A stretch of 64,000 nt of DNA from Planctomycetota bacterium (GTDB lineage: Bacteria > Planctomycetota > Phycisphaerae > Phycisphaerales > UBA5793): the NCBI GenBank assembly GCA_013112555.1, contig JABFGK010000001.1, forward strand, positions 1,772,581 to 1,836,580. Reading direction: 5' to 3'. This document shows, piece by piece, positions 10,623-19,918 of the stretch (position 1 is its first letter; each line of letters opens with the position of its first letter). Made by a program: the position numbers and the translations under genes. The notes below the pieces were generated by a model, which made no database searches, was not told the DNA's origin, and was given only the letters and a program-made list of their open reading frames with translations.

Positions 10623-10894
10623 ATTCGTTGGCTCGTGTTGGGACCTTCCCTAGCCCCCATAACCTGTTGCCTCCGCAATTCCGTTCGTATCAAGCGGCCT
10701 CCCGGTTCGGTCCTGCGCCGTTTATCGGTTCAGATGACCCCGTCCGGTCAGTTATTCCCTGCCATGTCACGATCATTTGAGAGACTTCATCCTGCATGCA
10801 CACGGGACACGATACCGCACGATTGCGCTGCCTCAGCGGACTAGAATGCCCGGCCTGTCTGAGACGCCGCAACGACCCGGAGCCACACTCGTAC

Positions 10895-11431
10895 ATGACT
10901 CCAGTACCAGAGCCAACCGAGAGCGACGATGACCGCGCATCGACACTGAGCGAGCGCCGGATCATTCTGAAGAACGTGCATCATCGCATCGGGCACGGGC
11001 GACTCATGCAGGCGACCCGCGGCTCACGCTTGCGATTGACGCGCAAGCAACGCGACTACCTTCGAGAAGGGGCCAGGGAACTCCAGCGGTTCTTTCAGGA
11101 CTCACACGTCTGGGAAGCAGCCGCAGCCGAAGCCGAGAAGGCCGAGGCCGATCTCGACATCCCCCACCTCCTGCCCGGCTTCACCATGTGGACGTCGAGC
11201 ATGGCAGCCCTGTCGCACGGTGCCTGGTGGCTGCTCATGCCGGGCTGTGGGGCTGCGGCCATGCGCACCAGCGTCTGCGACAGCCTCAAGTGTGCCTTCC
11301 TCGAACGGCGACCTGAGTATCAGCGGCTCGCCGACGCCATCAAGGAGGGGCACTACCCACTGATGGCCGAAGTCCTCGAAAAAACCGAGCGCGTCCGCTG
11401 CATGTTGGCACTGCACGTCCAGGATGAGTAA
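10895..11431 (+). CDS. Unknown protein upstream of trmB
   Basis: I do not recognise this 178-residue protein. The first 20 residues are acidic and probably disordered (MTPVPEPTESDDDRAS). A basic segment follows (RRIILKNVHHRIGHGRL), then a helix-rich part with an alanine- and glutamate-rich stretch (VWEAAAAEAEKAEADLD). The last third has several cysteines and tryptophans (AWWLLMPGCGAAAMRTSVCDSLKCAFLE). The hydrophobic patch HGAWWLLMPGCGAAA is too short to be a sure membrane span. The start at 10895 has GGAG about 14 bases upstream; an earlier start at 10796 is possible but gives an odd cysteine-rich leader. It is 30 bases from trmB on the same strand, so the two are probably co-transcribed. 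Confidence 0.6.
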   Translation: MTPVPEPTESDDDRASTLSERRIILKNVHHRIGHGRLMQATRGSRLRLTRKQRDYLREGARELQRFFQDSHVWEAAAAEAEKAEADLDIPHLLPGFTMWTSSMAALSHGAWWLLMPGCGAAAMRTSVCDSLKCAFLERRPEYQRLADAIKEGHYPLMAEVLEKTERVRCMLALHVQDE

Positions 11432-11461
11432 CGGGAACAGGGATCACGCGCCACGGGACTG

Positions 11462-12142
11462 ATGCACCATCATCCATCACACCACATGACTGAACACACC
11501 GCAAAGTTTGACGTTGCAGGGGTCGGGTTGACAGCCGACGACTATCCGCCCCTCGAGCAAGGCCCGTTCGACCCGCGAGCGCTGTGGTTTCCATCACAAC
11601 GTCGTGATCACCCGCTCGAAATCGAGATCGGCTCCGGCAAGGGCACGTTTCTCGTGCAGCAGGCAGCCCTGCAACCGGGCACGAACTTCCTCGGCATTGA
11701 GTACGCCGGCGAATTTTACCGCTATGCAGCCGACCGAATCCGCCGCCACGGGCTGAACCATGTCCGGCTCCTTCACGCCGACGGCCGGGACTTCGTCCAG
11801 TATCGCCTTGCCACTGCCTGCTGCGACGTGATCCACGTGTACTTCCCCGACCCCTGGCCCAAGCGACGGCACCACAAGCGTCGCATGATCCAGGTCGCAT
11901 CACTCGATGCATTCCACCGAGTGCTCATCCCGGGTGGGCAGGTCCGCATTGTCACCGATCATTCGGACTACTGGGCGTGGATGCAGGACATCGTTGCTGA
12001 ATCCACGAGCCTGTTTGAGGCACAGCCTTTCTGCAGCCCGGACTCAGCCTCGGACGGGGAACTGGTCGGCACCAATTTCGAGCGGAAATACCGCCGCCAG
12101 GGGCGCCCGTTCCACGCAACGATTCTGCACAGGAAGCCGTAA
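11462..12142 (+). CDS. trmB: tRNA (guanine-N7)-methyltransferase
   Basis: Methylates guanine 46 of tRNA using S-adenosylmethionine. The product is up to 226 residues. The SAM-binding motif I is EIEIGSGKGTFL, followed by NFLGIEYAGEFYRYAADRI. The TrmB signature YFPDPWPKRRHHKRRM carries the conserved Asp and the basic patch that grips tRNA, and the later TDHSDYWAWM is also typical. The start is uncertain: ATG 11462 gives a histidine-rich leader (MHHHPSHH), ATG 11486 gives a more usual length; neither has a clear ribosome site. It is convergent with the diadenylate cyclase gene, with only 11 bases between stops. Confidence 0.92.
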   Translation: MHHHPSHHMTEHTAKFDVAGVGLTADDYPPLEQGPFDPRALWFPSQRRDHPLEIEIGSGKGTFLVQQAALQPGTNFLGIEYAGEFYRYAADRIRRHGLNHVRLLHADGRDFVQYRLATACCDVIHVYFPDPWPKRRHHKRRMIQVASLDAFHRVLIPGGQVRIVTDHSDYWAWMQDIVAESTSLFEAQPFCSPDSASDGELVGTNFERKYRRQGRPFHATILHRKP

Positions 12143-12153
12143 TCCGGAACCGA

Positions 12154-13026
12154 TTAGCCGTGTTCAAACGATGAGATGATCTTGCCCGAGCGCCAAACGC
12201 GCACGGTGCCGTCCGATTCACTGATCGTGATGGCAATCGCATCGGTCACAGTCGTAATGCCGGCCGCTGCAGCATGTCGGGCACCGAGGCCTTTGGGCAG
12301 ATCCTCATCGACGAGCGAGGCCCGGATCAGCGTGCCGGCCGACTCGATCACCCCATCACCCCGAATCACAAAAGCGCCGTCAATACTCGAAAACTCTTTC
12401 ACCGTTTCGTTCAGTGATGTATCGAGAATGTTGCGCATGTCCTCCGGGTACCCGCGAAACGGATTGATGATCAACTGCTCGGTATGCTCGGCCACGCGCA
12501 CGGAATCGCCGATCACAAAGAACGCGCCGATGGGCTTGCCTTCCCGACCCTCGGCCGCCAGGGTCAGCGCGATATTGACCGTGCGTTGAAAGACGGCCCG
12601 CCGGACATGTTTCGGGTCTGCCACCCCGTCGTCGATCACCCCGGCCAGGTTCAGTTGATCCCCGATCGTCATCATGTGCAGCGTGTCGATCAGTTTGCCC
12701 TGCTCGCCGACCAGGAAGACGGCTGAGTCTCCTTTGGCCAGCACATGCTGGCTCATCGCCAGCAGGATGGCCAGGTTGACCTGCCCCGTGCGATCCAGTT
12801 TCACCCCGGGCACATCCAGAACGCACGCCCCGGACACACCATCGAGCAGGTCCGTCGCCCGTTCGTGATCCACTTCGTTGCGAGCGATGAGGATCGAGTC
12901 GGCCGGGATGCTGCACTTGTCCGGCAGGCTGTCGACGGAGGCCAGCATCCGCGCAGGGGCATGCTGCTGAATCAGCAGGTCTGCCAATTCGAGGAGCGAT
13001 CGTGCGACTTCATCAAAATCGAGCAT
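12154..13026 (-). CDS. Diadenylate cyclase, DacZ-like
   Basis: Predicted to make cyclic di-AMP from two ATP. The product is 290 residues. The C-terminal DisA_N (DAC) domain has the catalytic DGA motif in IDGAFVIRGDGVIESAGTLI and the second motif in GLGARHAAAAGITTVTDAIAI, ending with SESDGTVRVWRSGKII. The second motif normally reads RHR; here the second Arg is Ala. The N-terminal ~150 residues (SILIARNEVDHERATDLLDGV) have no membrane helix and resemble the domain placed before the cyclase in archaeal-type DacZ rather than the membrane part of DacA or the DNA-binding part of DisA. That comparison is from memory. The start at 13026 was preferred over 13047; ribosome sites are weak for both. Family placement is sure, activity is likely but unproven. 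Confidence 0.8.
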   Translation of the reverse strand: MLDFDEVARSLLELADLLIQQHAPARMLASVDSLPDKCSIPADSILIARNEVDHERATDLLDGVSGACVLDVPGVKLDRTGQVNLAILLAMSQHVLAKGDSAVFLVGEQGKLIDTLHMMTIGDQLNLAGVIDDGVADPKHVRRAVFQRTVNIALTLAAEGREGKPIGAFFVIGDSVRVAEHTEQLIINPFRGYPEDMRNILDTSLNETVKEFSSIDGAFVIRGDGVIESAGTLIRASLVDEDLPKGLGARHAAAAGITTVTDAIAITISESDGTVRVWRSGKIISSFEHG

Positions 13027-13198
13027 GGCGTGTACGTCCGGCCTCACCGACCCGCGGTGGCATCAGTGATACAATCGTCCATCGTGCGTGGCTCTCCGGG
13101 GGAAGCCATGCCGCTCATCGGTGTCCTGACAAAGGCCCGGTGGTACCCGAGAATGAATGGTACCCGCAATCGTATCCCAATTGAAGGAGTCACAACGC

Positions 13199-14209
13199 AT
13201 GTTTGCCCTCGTGACCTCGCTCGGCCTGGCGGCACTGACAGCCGTCAGCTCACAGCGACTGTACTACCAAGTGGATCGGCCATTTGTCGTCGCGGTTTCA
13301 AACGGAACTGCCAGGGAGTTGGTTCTCATCACTCCTGCCAATGAGGAGGTGAGTCGAGTTGCCATACCGGACGATGCGGCCACTGTCGATCTGCAGGAGA
13401 CGATCCCCACTATCTGGGACCTGACCGACACGCACTACCTGCAACAGGTGACGCACGGCGACCCCGATGGGCCGGCCCTCGTTCTGCAGCCCCTCATCAC
13501 GCCCCCCACCCCCGTCCTGCGATACCAGACACGAGGCGGCCAACAAATCCCACGCGTCGAGAGTTGGCAGCAACCCAGGCCCTCGGAGCGGATCATGAGC
13601 GGCTTCCGAGTCTACACCGAACAGAATCCCGTCCTGCATACGACGCTGGGCGATATCGAACTCATGCTTCGCCCTGACGAAGCACCGAACACTGCCTGGA
13701 ACTTCAGACACCTCGTCGAAGCCGGTTTCTACACGAACGTGTCCTTCCATCGAATCGTGGCCAGAACCGGCAACGGCCACCCGTTTGTCATCCAGGGCGG
13801 CGACCCCTCGGCCACCGGATCAGGAGGCTGCGCCTACAACATCGACCTCGAGGACACGACACTGCCTCACGACCTCGGCGTGATCAGCATGGCGCGCGAA
13901 GGGCAGGATGTGAACACCGCAAGCAGCCAGTTCTTCATCTGCCTGTCACGCGAAGGGACGCAGGCGCTCGACGGCCAGTACGCATCCTTCGGCCAGACGA
14001 TCGACGGCATCGACGTGGTCCAGGCACTTGGAGACGTGCCGGTCGGCCCCGGCGATCGCCCGATCGACATGCCCTATGTCACGACCGCCGAACTCATCGA
14101 TGCAGCCCCGAGGGTCCCGGGGACTCGACCGACCTGGATGCCCGAGCCGGTTGAGCAACCGACAGAGAAGGAACCGGAGCCTGAGAAAGAAGTGGATCCC
14201 GGGCGCTAG
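13199..14209 (+). CDS. Secreted cyclophilin-type peptidyl-prolyl isomerase
   Basis: Catalyses proline cis-trans isomerisation of proteins, probably outside the cytoplasm. The product is 336 residues. The start is fixed by GAAGGAG nine bases upstream of ATG 13199, giving a short signal peptide (MFALVTSLGLAALTAVSS). Residues about 20-145 have no known domain. The cyclophilin domain follows: TTLGDIELMLRPDEAPNTAWNF, FYTNVSFHRIV with the catalytic-region FHRIV, FVIQGGDP, and SSQFFICLS. The tail is rich in Pro and Glu (EQPTEKEPEPEKEVDPG) and is probably disordered. The thioredoxin-like gene follows after 95 bases on the same strand, which suggests an envelope-folding theme. Confidence 0.9.
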   Translation: MFALVTSLGLAALTAVSSQRLYYQVDRPFVVAVSNGTARELVLITPANEEVSRVAIPDDAATVDLQETIPTIWDLTDTHYLQQVTHGDPDGPALVLQPLITPPTPVLRYQTRGGQQIPRVESWQQPRPSERIMSGFRVYTEQNPVLHTTLGDIELMLRPDEAPNTAWNFRHLVEAGFYTNVSFHRIVARTGNGHPFVIQGGDPSATGSGGCAYNIDLEDTTLPHDLGVISMAREGQDVNTASSQFFICLSREGTQALDGQYASFGQTIDGIDVVQALGDVPVGPGDRPIDMPYVTTAELIDAAPRVPGTRPTWMPEPVEQPTEKEPEPEKEVDPGR

Positions 14210-14304
14210 CCCGTCAGTATAATCCCCAACGTGCCCCGATTTGAACGACCCTTGCGGGCTGAATGCGCCCGCCCCACCGTTGCCATCCAACAGGAGAAAC
14301 GAAG

Positions 14305-15432
14305 ATGAAGCACCGTTTTGCGATCCGATCGACACTGCTGGCCTGTACCGCCGCAACACTGTGTGCCTGGCCTGCCATCGGACTGGCACAGACCGAAGCA
14401 AAGGATGAGGACGGGCTGAAACTCTCGATCCTCGATCCAGCCCCGGACATCGAGATCTCGTACTGGCTCAAGGGCGATGAAGTCACGAAACTCGAAAAAG
14501 ACCAGGTCTACATCATCGAGTTCTGGGCCACCTGGTGCGGCCCGTGCAAAGCGAACATGCCCCACCTGTCTGAACTGGCCGTGGAGTACGCCAAGAAGGG
14601 CGTCACGACGATCGGTATCAGCGATGAGCCGCTCCAGACCGTCGTCAAGTTCCTGTGCGAGGCCGACGATGAAGGCGTGCTCTGGAACGACAAGATCCAC
14701 TACACGTTGGCTGCTGACCCCGATCGTTCCGTCATGGATTCGTACTTCCGTGCAGCCGGGCAGCGCGGCATTCCTTGTGCCTTCATCGTTGGCAAGGATC
14801 TGACCGTGCAGTGGATCGGGCACCCGATGAACATCGAAGAGCCGCTCGAAGCCGTCGTCGAAGGAACCTGGGACGCAAAGACCTTCAAGTCGGAGTTTGA
14901 AGGTCGCATGGAAGCACAGATCAAGTCAACCAGATTGTCTCAGAAACTGAGAAAGGCTCAGATGGAGCAGGACTGGGAGGCCGCCTTCAAGGTCCTCGAA
15001 GAGATGATCGATGCGAATCCTGATAACGCTGCGTTCTACAAGCAGACCAAGTTCCAGTTGATGGTCCGCGACCTGGGTGAAGTGAAGAAGGGATACATCC
15101 TCGGCCGAGAGATCATGCAGGAGAACTGGGACGACTCGAACGCGCTGAATTCGCTTGCCTGGTGGGTGGTTGATGACAAGGGCCTTGCCGATGAGAATCG
15201 CGACTATGACTTTGCGATCGCCGCTGCTACGCGAGCATGCGAACTGACTGAGTACAAGAATGCCGCGATCCTCGATACACTGGCGTGCGTGTACTACCGA
15301 ATGGGCGATCTGGAAAGCGCCCTGAAGTGGCAGCGACAGGCAGTCGAGGTCGTCGATCCGGGGCCGATGGCTGACCAGTTGAAGGGCGTCCTGGAGAAGT
15401 ACGAGAAGGAAGCCGGCGGCGACAAGGGCTGA
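14305..15432 (+). CDS. TlpA-like thioredoxin with C-terminal helical repeats
   Basis: Exported thiol-disulphide protein, 375 residues. AGGAG about eight bases before ATG 14305 sets the start. The signal peptide ends near AIGLAQ (residues 1-29). The thioredoxin domain has the active site WCGPC at 77-81 within IIEFWATWCGPCKANMPHL, and the cis-proline loop in RGIPCAFIV. After about residue 200 the chain becomes helical with TPR-like units (LEEMIDANPDNAAFYKQ, AILDTLACVYYRMGDLESAL). The combination suggests a periplasmic or outer-face redox protein that also binds another protein. Partner unknown. A terminator follows at 15468. Confidence 0.88.
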   Translation: MKHRFAIRSTLLACTAATLCAWPAIGLAQTEAKDEDGLKLSILDPAPDIEISYWLKGDEVTKLEKDQVYIIEFWATWCGPCKANMPHLSELAVEYAKKGVTTIGISDEPLQTVVKFLCEADDEGVLWNDKIHYTLAADPDRSVMDSYFRAAGQRGIPCAFIVGKDLTVQWIGHPMNIEEPLEAVVEGTWDAKTFKSEFEGRMEAQIKSTRLSQKLRKAQMEQDWEAAFKVLEEMIDANPDNAAFYKQTKFQLMVRDLGEVKKGYILGREIMQENWDDSNALNSLAWWVVDDKGLADENRDYDFAIAAATRACELTEYKNAAILDTLACVYYRMGDLESALKWQRQAVEVVDPGPMADQLKGVLEKYEKEAGGDKG

Positions 15433-15467
15433 TCCCGAACCCTCTCTCGTTGATTGAGTGATTCACG

Positions 15468-15506
15468 CAGGCCGGTTCACAGACAGTGGGCCGGCCTGTC
15501 TGTTTG
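15468..15506 (+). terminator. Intrinsic terminator after the TlpA-like gene
   Basis: CAGGCCGG at 15468-15475 pairs with CCGGCCTG at 15491-15498, followed by the T-rich TCTGTTTG tract. It lies in the short gap before the convergent dehydrogenase stop at 15511. Confidence 0.75.
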
Positions 15507-15510
15507 TTTG

Positions 15511-16467
15511 TCAGCGGGCCGGACACCGTGCCGTCCCACCCGACAAGACCGCCCAGACATCCTCAACCACCGCACTCATGGCCAGTTCGGCGGCCTGCGT
15601 CTTTCCGGCCAGGTGTGGCGTCAAGTGTGCGTTCGTGCACCACAGGAGCGGATAATCCTCGCCGAACGGCTCCGGGTCGTGCACATCGATCCAGGCCTGG
15701 GCCGACGGATGCTCACCCAGGAAGTGGAACAGCGCCAATGCATCGACGACGAAGCCGCGCGCTGTGTTGATCAGCACAACCTCCGGCTTCATCGCATCAA
15801 GGGTGCCCGTGCCCATCAGATGCCGGTTTTCAGGTCGTGAATCCACATGAATGGTCAGGACATCGGACTGGGCAAGCAAGTCAGTTTGACTGACCGGCTC
15901 AGCGCCGGCTCGATGATCGACGGGGATATCAAGCAGATCGTGATAAATGACACGGCACCCGAACGGAGCCAGCACTCGCGCCACCTGCCTGCCGATGCGC
16001 CCCAGCCCGAGGATGCCGACGGTCATCTCGCTGAGCTGTCTGCCTGCAGTATGTTGATCGCGCAACGTCTGCCAGTCCGTGAGCTCGCAGGCTGCCTCCA
16101 TGATCAGGCGCTGGCGCACTGCATCAAGCAGATTCGTCATCACGAACTCAATCACCGCTTGTGTATTCGCATCAGGCGTGTGGACCACGGTAATCCCGCG
16201 CTGTGCACAGGCATCGAGATCAATGTTGTCGAGACCGACACCGGCACGACCGACCACGCGCACCTGCGGCATGCCATCCAGCAGTGACTCATTTACTTGT
16301 GTATACGTCCGAACGATCAAGCCGTGCGCCCGGCCGGCGGCATCCTCCCATCCGGGATCCCCGTGCTCACATCGCACCAGTTCGACTCGCTGGGCGAGCC
16401 AGTCAGCCCAATGTTCAGCCAGATGCTCGGTCTGCAGCACACAGAATCGATCCACGCCGCCGCTCAT
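15511..16467 (-). CDS. D-2-hydroxyacid dehydrogenase
   Basis: NAD-dependent oxidoreductase of the D-isomer-specific 2-hydroxyacid family (phosphoglycerate, glycerate and related dehydrogenases), 318 residues. The Rossmann motif is VGILGLGRIGRQVA. The catalytic triad is visible as Arg in INTARG, Glu in DVHDPEPF and His in TPHLAG. The substrate-side motif GRAGVGLDNIDLDA is the form common in SerA-like enzymes, but no regulatory ACT domain follows, so the exact substrate is open. The ATG overlaps the stop of the upstream VTT-domain gene in a 4-base ATGA, which implies translational coupling. There is no obvious metabolic link between the two. Confidence 0.88.
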   Translation of the reverse strand: MSGGVDRFCVLQTEHLAEHWADWLAQRVELVRCEHGDPGWEDAAGRAHGLIVRTYTQVNESLLDGMPQVRVVGRAGVGLDNIDLDACAQRGITVVHTPDANTQAVIEFVMTNLLDAVRQRLIMEAACELTDWQTLRDQHTAGRQLSEMTVGILGLGRIGRQVARVLAPFGCRVIYHDLLDIPVDHRAGAEPVSQTDLLAQSDVLTIHVDSRPENRHLMGTGTLDAMKPEVVLINTARGFVVDALALFHFLGEHPSAQAWIDVHDPEPFGEDYPLLWCTNAHLTPHLAGKTQAAELAMSAVVEDVWAVLSGGTARCPAR

Positions 16468-17279
16468 GTGTCTGTGTCCTCAGACGAACCGCTCGGTGCC
16501 GCTTCGGTCTCCGGCCCCTGACCCGGTCTCAGGACAACCCGATCAATGGCCTTGTTGGCGATCGCCCCGATAATGCCCAGCACGATGAGCATGACCACGA
16601 TGCCCCCAAGCAGCCACCATGGGCCCAAGCCATGTTTGACGAATGACTGAATGTCTTCGGCGCCGCTCTCCGCGGCTGCAGCAGCAAACGAAACGGCAAT
16701 GATTGTTCGAGGGGCCATGCCAATGAGGGTTCCGAGTGTGTACGGCAAGAGCCGCACGCCGGCACTGGCCATGATGAAGTTGGTGATCGCAAACGGTGAG
16801 TTCGGCGGGATACGAATGAGTGTCACGATGCCCAATGTCCGCCAGAACCCGTGGCCGATAAGCGCCTCACGGATGGCCAGGACCCGCGCATCCTCTTCGA
16901 TAAGATGCTCAACACGATTTCGCGAGACGACTTTCGTAATGAAGCCGCCGATCAGCGATCCGCCGGTGAAGCCGGCCAGCGCCGCGGGAACCCCAACCAC
17001 CGTCCCGAATATCCACCCACCGAGAACTGCCTGGGCATAGGTCGGCAGGAAGCCGCACCCGGCCGTGATGATGAAGATTCCGACGTAGATACCGACGGCC
17101 TGCGCATCGGAAAAGCCGTTGAGCCAATCGCTCATGGGCTTGATGTTTGCCAGCAGCAGGAATCCCGCAACTCCCGGAAAAATGCACCAGGCAATACCGA
17201 GGATGCCGGCCGGACCCATTCGCCGGAGGATCTCCAACGGTTTCAATGAAGATTCAGTTGATTCGTGTGAGTCGGTCAT
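16464..17279 (-). CDS. TVP38/TMEM64-family (VTT domain) membrane protein
   Basis: Inner-membrane protein with about five hydrophobic segments (IAWCIFPGVAGFLLLANI, AVGIYVGIFIITAGCGFLP and others), 271 residues from ATG 17279. The VTT/SNARE-associated core is seen in AQAVLGGWIFGTVVGVPAAL and in the conserved LIRIPPNSPFAITNFIMAS, LLPYTLGTLIGMAPRTI. Family members are linked to lipid movement across membranes; the role here is not known. The N-terminal ~25 residues and the acidic C-terminal tail are cytoplasmic-like. An earlier start at 17306 is possible. The gene is coupled by a 4-base overlap to the dehydrogenase. Confidence 0.85.
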   Translation of the reverse strand: MTDSHESTESSLKPLEILRRMGPAGILGIAWCIFPGVAGFLLLANIKPMSDWLNGFSDAQAVGIYVGIFIITAGCGFLPTYAQAVLGGWIFGTVVGVPAALAGFTGGSLIGGFITKVVSRNRVEHLIEEDARVLAIREALIGHGFWRTLGIVTLIRIPPNSPFAITNFIMASAGVRLLPYTLGTLIGMAPRTIIAVSFAAAAAESGAEDIQSFVKHGLGPWWLLGGIVVMLIVLGIIGAIANKAIDRVVLRPGQGPETEAAPSGSSEDTDT

Positions 17280-17348
17280 GTGGCCGAATGATAGCGGCCG
17301 GATCACTGCACATGGACTGAACTGGGCCTGACCCGAATCCTTCGGCCA

Positions 17349-17717
17349 TCAGCCCAACGCTGCCACGGTATGACCGAGTGACCACAGCCATTGGGCAATC
17401 GTCAGTATCCCCACCCAGAATACCCCGCTCAGACCCACCAGGATGGTGGCTGCGAGCCACGCAGGAAACGGATCAGGGACCGGTTGGCACTCTCGCCGAT
17501 CAGCAGAGGCCTCCGAATGACGCCCATCAAGCGGTCGAGTTGTGACAGCGAAGTCGTGGCCGGGCATGATCGAAACCTGCTCCCTGTTTGTGGTCCATTC
17601 AGGAGCATCGGTCTCTTGGATCGCGTGCCTGAGCCCGGAACGCAACACATGACGGATTCGAATCAGGTTAGACCGGCAATGACGGTCTGCTTCCGATAAA
17701 TACGACCCATCGGTCAC
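17349..17717 (-). CDS. Small single-span membrane protein
   Basis: I do not recognise a family. The frame starts at GTG 17717, whose bases form a GTGA overlap with the stop of the upstream secreted-protein gene, and gives 122 residues. An internal ATG at 17567 (MPGHDFAVTTRPLDG) would give 72. Either form ends in one long hydrophobic segment (WLAATILVGLSGVFWVGIL) with a short outside or inside tail, and the rest is polar. The overlap and shared strand argue that it works with, or is at least made with, the secreted protein. Coding status is moderately supported. Confidence 0.5.
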   Translation of the reverse strand: MTDGSYLSEADRHCRSNLIRIRHVLRSGLRHAIQETDAPEWTTNREQVSIMPGHDFAVTTRPLDGRHSEASADRRECQPVPDPFPAWLAATILVGLSGVFWVGILTIAQWLWSLGHTVAALG

Positions 17718-19630
17718 TCAGAAGCGGCACCTGGCATCGGTTCCCATTGTGACAAGTCAAAGCGCATCCGGCCCGGGTCCAGATGCCAGGGGAAACACGG
17801 GCGAGGAAAGACATCAACACTCGACAGCCCGGCATGGGAGCGGACAAAGCCAATATCCAATACCTGTCTCTCGTTGAGCCACTCAGCAGGGATCGGGATG
17901 CGCACTGCCCAGTGGCCGGCTTCAGCCCGCACCTGGACTTCAGTAACATCCAGTCCGGAATCGAGCCAGTCAATACACCGCCCCCCCTGCGCATACGGCT
18001 CGAATGTGGTGACAGCGATCGGTGCCTCGATCGGGCCGACGATCAGCGTCAGTGACTCAACCCCGGCCGGATCAAGCCCGATGACTGGCAATCCCGTATT
18101 CTGTACATCAGTGGGGCGCAGTCCGGAGCTGGATTCGGTTCGATCGCCCGGCGTTGACGATCCGGCAAGGACGGCCGTGGCCGTCACGATCAGTTCCCAG
18201 CCATCAGGCCCAAGTTGGATGGCAACCGAGGTCCCTCGATTCTCATCGGCCACGATCGGCCGACCTGCCAGCCACGATGGCTGACGCCAGGCCGAGACGA
18301 ATCGCGCAATGGTCAAACCGGGCGGGCGCACCGGCAACTGCGGCGGATCGATGCCCAGGCTGATCGTGTCCCACGGGTGGCTGATGCGGATCACCTGCGC
18401 CTGAGTTGCTGAGGCACCGCCAAAGGCATCGGGGTCCGGCCGCGGCAGGCTCATCCGCTCAATCTGACCCGGACTGAGGAACCAGGATCTCACCGGCGAG
18501 CCGACGGCTGACTCCCACGACACCTCACACTCAGCGATACGCTGTGACAGATTGGCCGCCGCCAGTTGAACCGTCTGGCCGTGATCGGATTCGATCCAGA
18601 ACACAATGTTCGGCTCGGATGAGATCATGGCTGCAATAGCAGAGGCCGTTGCTGTGAGGTCGGCATCATCATCTGCCGGATTGAGCACTGTGCCGGCCAG
18701 CAGCAGTAACTCGAGTTGACTCATTCGTGCAGGCTGGTTCAGCCAGGTCGCAAAGCGAACCGGCCCATCATTGCATTGCCGCGTCAGAACGTGCGTCAGA
18801 TCATCACTGAGCGAGGAATTGGGAGTCAGACCCGGCATGTGCGCGAACTGCCCGAGCCCGAAGAGCCAGCGCTGCGTGTTCTGACGGGCCAGGGCCTGGA
18901 TCAGCGCACTGTCAGGCATCCGTGCGTTGGCGGCAGGGTCTGCCTGATCGTACATGAGGGTTCTTCGAAATGCCTCAAACGGCGTCCGGGATACTCCCCC
19001 GACTGAACCGGGATAGTCGAGCCAATCCCCCACCGCTCCCAGATCGCCCGCGGGTGCCGGCTGCACGTCGATTCGGACCACACGGCCATTTACTGTCAGT
19101 GCCCCCTCGGCCAGGTGCGTATCCCAGGGGATGAGAATGAACGGCCGAATCTGCGATGGGAATCGAGCCAGTGAATCCTCCAGCTCCGGTATGGCGACTT
19201 CCGTGAGGACCGGCTCCGCTTCACCCACATGGGTCCAGGCTGTCACCGTCCCATCTCCCGGCGGGCGCTGTGGGACCGACCCGGACCCAATATACAGCCA
19301 GGCGACCGAGGCTGCCAGCGGGTGCCCCAACGTGGACCGAACCTCGGGGGCCATCAGGTTCAGCAGGTCCTGATCCTCGACATCGCCGGTCAGACGTGCC
19401 GGAATGACGACCGGCGTGTGCTCAAATGCCAGCGCTGCATCAACGGCCGGGAGCAATCCCGATCGGGCATCTTCGGCGGCCACCGCGCAGGCAGGCCATA
19501 TCACCGACCCCAGCACGGCCGAAAGAAAAGTCGTAACGAGTGAGAAAACGACTGAAAGACAACGGGGGTCGGGCGGCCTGTCAATTGATACAGAGGGCAG
19601 GGCCATGAGTTGTTGACATTGTTTCGTCAT
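17714..19630 (-). CDS. Large secreted protein of unknown function
   Basis: Exported 638-residue protein without a domain I recognise. The ATG at 19630 is supported by AGGAG eight bases upstream. A signal peptide follows a long polar n-region (core VVFSLVTTFLSAVLGSVIW, cut near AVAAEDA). The body is mixed alpha/beta with many Trp, Pro and Asp. The segments WELIVTATAVLAG and WAVRIPIPAEWL, plus aromatic strands near the end, are reminiscent of carbohydrate-binding or DOMON-like beta sandwiches, but this is only an impression. It ends FDLSQWEPMPGAASE with no sorting motif. A small membrane protein gene overlaps its stop. The N-terminal part contains NLMAPEVRSTLGHPLA, with no catalytic pattern found. 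Confidence 0.75.
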   Translation of the reverse strand: MTKQCQQLMALPSVSIDRPPDPRCLSVVFSLVTTFLSAVLGSVIWPACAVAAEDARSGLLPAVDAALAFEHTPVVIPARLTGDVEDQDLLNLMAPEVRSTLGHPLAASVAWLYIGSGSVPQRPPGDGTVTAWTHVGEAEPVLTEVAIPELEDSLARFPSQIRPFILIPWDTHLAEGALTVNGRVVRIDVQPAPAGDLGAVGDWLDYPGSVGGVSRTPFEAFRRTLMYDQADPAANARMPDSALIQALARQNTQRWLFGLGQFAHMPGLTPNSSLSDDLTHVLTRQCNDGPVRFATWLNQPARMSQLELLLLAGTVLNPADDDADLTATASAIAAMISSEPNIVFWIESDHGQTVQLAAANLSQRIAECEVSWESAVGSPVRSWFLSPGQIERMSLPRPDPDAFGGASATQAQVIRISHPWDTISLGIDPPQLPVRPPGLTIARFVSAWRQPSWLAGRPIVADENRGTSVAIQLGPDGWELIVTATAVLAGSSTPGDRTESSSGLRPTDVQNTGLPVIGLDPAGVESLTLIVGPIEAPIAVTTFEPYAQGGRCIDWLDSGLDVTEVQVRAEAGHWAVRIPIPAEWLNERQVLDIGFVRSHAGLSSVDVFPRPCFPWHLDPGRMRFDLSQWEPMPGAASE

Positions 19631-19918
19631 GAACTCATCTCCTGTCCTCAAGCCTCCGGCCACGAAGGCCGATACCGGCAGTCAGTAAGGCACTTATTGG
19701 TCCGGTTCAAGGATTCATTCCTCCCTTGCCGGCCGGGCCGACCGTCTTCAACAGCCGCAGCGATATCCGCACCATGGCCGTGCGATGTTCCGATCTTGCT
19801 TCCACACACCCCTTACCCACCGGGGTTGTTGGCAGGATACAAGTCTAGCAGGCCTCGGCCGACAGGCAGCCGAAGCCGACAATGTCCCCGCACCCCCTTC
19901 CCCACAGGGAGATGGATC

